Source: Methylosinus sp. Ce-a6 (lineage in GTDB: Bacteria; Pseudomonadota; Alphaproteobacteria; Rhizobiales; Beijerinckiaceae). Taken from it: DNA of 64,000 bases. The stretch is taken from assembly GCF_009811655.1 (NCBI RefSeq), contig NZ_BGJX01000005.1, positions 119,836 through 183,835 of the forward strand. The letters run 5' to 3'. How positions within the stretch are numbered: the first letter of the stretch is position 1; every line of letters begins with the position of its first letter. A program made the translations under genes and the position numbers. Positions 61,900 through 64,000 of the stretch are shown here, in pieces. The notes beneath the pieces were generated by a model. That model searched no databases. It was not told where the DNA came from and worked only from the letters and a program-made list of their open reading frames with translations.

Positions 61900-62781
61900 A
61901 TGACTGACGCGATTCGTCTCGAGGCCGGCCCGTCGGACGCGGCCGAAATATCCGTTCTCGGCGCCGAGCTCGCCTCTTGGCGCTGCGACGGCGTGGAGCT
62001 CGTTTGGGAGCCGCAGCGGGAGGTCTGGCCGCAGACCGCGCCTCTGCTCTTTCCCGTGGTCGGCTGGACGCGCGACGGAATTCGGGTCGACGGCGCGCGC
62101 TATCCGCTCGGCCTGCACGGTTTCGCCCGGCGCAAACGCTTCTCCGCCGTCGAACGCTCGCAGGATCGCGTCGTCCTCGCCCTCGAGGAGGACGAGGAGA
62201 GCAGAGCGCTCTATCCCTTCGCCTTTCGCCTCGAGGCGCATTTTTGCCTGCGGCCGGGCGAGCTGCGCGTTTGCCTCACCGCCGTCAATCGCGATCGGCG
62301 GCCCCTGCCCTACGCCGTCGGGCTGCATCCGGGATTTCGCTGGCCGCTCGGCGGCTCGGCGTCTCCTCATGCGATCGATTTCGAGGCGGCCGAGCGCGGC
62401 GAGGTCCCGGTCATCGCGCCCGGCGGGCTGCTTTCCTCGCAGCGGCGCGCCATCCCTCTGGAAGGCCGACGCCTTCCGCTCTCCGCCGCGCTTCTCGAGA
62501 AGGAGGCGCTCTGCTTCCTCGACGCCGCGAGCCGCCGTCTCCTTTACGACAATGGCGACGGGCTCGCGCTTTCCGTCGAGCTCGAGGATTTTCCCCATAT
62601 CGCGCTGTGGTCGCTGCCCCCCGCGCCGTTCCTCTGCATAGAGGCCTGGACCGGGCATGGGGATCCCGAGGATTTCTCCGGCGATCTTTATGAGAAGCCT
62701 TCGATGCGGAGTCTCGCTCCCGGCGAGAGCGCCGCCCATGTCGCCACTTTCCGCTTGGAGCGGCGGCGGGCGGGCGAATAG
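61900..62781 (+). CDS. Aldose 1-epimerase family protein
   Basis: The protein has 293 residues. GAELASWRCDGVELVWEP, LLFPVVGW, YPLGLHGFARRKRF with a catalytic-type His, and AVGLHPGFRWPLGG with the second His fit the YeaD/LacX branch of galactose mutarotase-like proteins. Sugar specificity cannot be told. The ATG at 61900 is preceded by a short intergenic region divergent from the ClpP-like gene. It lies 68 bp before cysK. Confidence 0.87.
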   Translation: MTDAIRLEAGPSDAAEISVLGAELASWRCDGVELVWEPQREVWPQTAPLLFPVVGWTRDGIRVDGARYPLGLHGFARRKRFSAVERSQDRVVLALEEDEESRALYPFAFRLEAHFCLRPGELRVCLTAVNRDRRPLPYAVGLHPGFRWPLGGSASPHAIDFEAAERGEVPVIAPGGLLSSQRRAIPLEGRRLPLSAALLEKEALCFLDAASRRLLYDNGDGLALSVELEDFPHIALWSLPPAPFLCIEAWTGHGDPEDFSGDLYEKPSMRSLAPGESAAHVATFRLERRRAGE

Positions 62782-62849
62782 GAATATTCCTTGCTTCTCC
62801 ACTTTCTATCGGCTAGCGCGGATTCTCGCGCGCAAAGGACGGGACCGAC

Positions 62850-63881
62850 ATGAAATTCGCCGCCAATGTCATCGAAGCGATCGGCAACACACCGCTCATC
62901 GAATTGAAGGCGGCCTCGCAGGCGACCGGCTGTCGAATCCTCGGCAAGGCGGAATTCCTGAATCCGGGCGGCTCGGTGAAGGACCGCGCGGCGCTCTCCA
63001 TCGTGCAGGACGCCATCGCCAGCGGCGCGCTGAAGCCCGGCGGAACCATCGTCGAGGGCACGGCCGGCAATACCGGCATCGGCCTCGCGCTGGTCGCCAA
63101 TGCGCTCGGCTTTCGCACCGTCATCGTGATCCCGGAGACGCAGAGCCAGGAGAAGAAGGACACGCTGCGCCTGCAGGGCGCGGAGCTCGTCGAAGTGCCG
63201 GCGGTCCCCTACGCCAACCCCAATAATTATGTGAAGCTCTCCGGCCGCCTCGCCGAGCGCCTCGCCAAAGAGACTCCCGAAGGGGCGATCTGGGCCAATC
63301 AATTCGACAATGTGGCCAATCGCGACGCCCATATTCGCGGCACCGGGCCGGAGATTTTCGCCGATACGGAGGGCGAGATCGACGGTTTTGTCTGCGCGGT
63401 CGGGACGGGCGGCACGCTGGCGGGCATCGGCATGGCGCTCAAGGAGCGCGAGCCTTCCGTGAAAATCGCCATCGCCGATCCGCTCGGCGCGGCGCTCTAT
63501 TCCTATTACACGACCGGGGAATTGAAGGCCTCCGGCTCCTCTATCACGGAAGGCATCGGACAGGGGCGCATCACCGCCAATCTCGAGGGCGCGCCGATCG
63601 ACCTCGCTTTTCAGATTCCCGACGATGAGGCTTTGCCGATTCTCTTCGATCTCGCCGAGAATGAGGGGCTGCTGCTCGGCGGCTCCTCGGGCGTCAATGT
63701 CGCCGGCGCGATCCGCCTCGCCAGGGAGCTCGGGCCCGGCCATACGATCGTGACGATCCTCGCCGACCTCGGCACGCGCTATGCGTCGAAGCTCTATAAT
63801 CTCGACTTCCTGCGCAAGCAGAATCTGCCGACGCCGCGCTGGCTCGAGCGGACGGGCAAGATCGATCCGGGATTTGTGTGA
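62850..63881 (+). CDS. cysK: Cysteine synthase A
   Basis: The protein has 343 residues. It is a fold-type II PLP enzyme: PLP-binding Lys in NPGGSVKDRAALSIV, the substrate loop EGTAGNTGIGLALV, and the phosphate loop VGTGGTLAGIG. It makes cysteine from O-acetylserine and sulfide. The long insert-containing C-terminus (YASKLYNLDFLRKQNLPTPRWLE) is of the type common in Rhizobiales. Homocysteine and sulfide metabolism is also served by metC at 18480. Confidence 0.94.
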   Translation: MKFAANVIEAIGNTPLIELKAASQATGCRILGKAEFLNPGGSVKDRAALSIVQDAIASGALKPGGTIVEGTAGNTGIGLALVANALGFRTVIVIPETQSQEKKDTLRLQGAELVEVPAVPYANPNNYVKLSGRLAERLAKETPEGAIWANQFDNVANRDAHIRGTGPEIFADTEGEIDGFVCAVGTGGTLAGIGMALKEREPSVKIAIADPLGAALYSYYTTGELKASGSSITEGIGQGRITANLEGAPIDLAFQIPDDEALPILFDLAENEGLLLGGSSGVNVAGAIRLARELGPGHTIVTILADLGTRYASKLYNLDFLRKQNLPTPRWLERTGKIDPGFV

Positions 63882-64000
63882 GGCGGCTTCCGGCTGATCG
63901 CTTCGGCCCGGCAAACACAGCCCCCTCATCCTGATGGGTGGACGGCCCCCGACGGCATCATTGTGCCAAGCTGGCCGGTGATGATTCGAACCAGGCTGGG

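Noticed and set aside
63882..64000. Possible start of another gene or insertion sequence at the right edge
   Set aside because: The 119 bases after cysK hold no complete motif, inverted repeat or open frame long enough to judge.

Overview
The window is a GC-rich alphaproteobacterial chromosome segment. The gene order dusB-ntrB-ntrC-ntrY-ntrX-hfq-hflX-mazG, the neighbouring lipA and Coq10-like genes, a fused ispDF, an NDUFS4-type complex I gene and two-domain cold-shock proteins are typical of Rhizobiales. The phasin gene shows a polyhydroxyalkanoate-making cell. A Methylocystaceae-like (Methylosinus/Methylocystis) or related host is my guess; no methane-oxidation gene lies here to prove it.

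Left end (1-1910): the end of a double cold-shock gene, a secreted DUF192 protein, tRNA-Pro(TGG), the complex I accessory subunit, then tRNA-Arg(TCT) and tRNA-Arg(TCG). The last tRNA is the integration site of a 15.7-kb phage-like element (1860-17612), bounded by an exact 51-bp duplication of the tRNA 3' half. The element is read almost wholly leftward as chains of genes overlapping by 4 bases: tyrosine integrase, small early genes, RuvC-like nuclease, TOPRIM primase, P4-type helicase, a small-terminase-like protein, large terminase, a few virion-like genes, a tape measure with a lysozyme-like domain, and a tail completion protein. No portal, protease, major capsid, tail tube, baseplate or lysis gene is visible, so it is a deletion derivative or a satellite. 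Its left end carries an XRE regulator with a candidate operator, a low-GC gene joining a secreted domain to a superinfection-immunity membrane domain, and a block of small unknown genes that includes a Tat-signal protein.

Middle (17613-34054): metC and a solute-binding protein, DUF2478, a VWA protein, a membrane-anchored J-domain protein, a SPOR-tailed D,D-carboxypeptidase with a histidine-rich region, phasin with a clear promoter, dnaE, a GlsB-like membrane protein, lipA, DUF488, a Coq10-like protein, a CinA C-terminal amidase and a chemotaxis receptor.

Nitrogen-control block (34199-47664): ispDF is divergent from dusB-ntrB-ntrC; a decayed ParDE pair separates ntrC from ntrY-ntrX; then hfq and hflX. 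An SMR transporter and a glutathione transferase precede mazG.

Right part (47970-64000): a double cold-shock gene, then a long leftward operon rlpA / dac / tmk-holB / UDG-like glycosylase / metG / DUF6978-DUF1828 pair / tatD / MBL-fold hydrolase. The low-GC DUF6978-DUF1828 pair is inserted into the metG-tatD arrangement. recJ, a ClpP-like secreted protein, an aldose-epimerase-like gene and cysK follow. A dispersed palindromic repeat occurs four times (1524, 25441, 29144, 45715), each time directly behind a gene.
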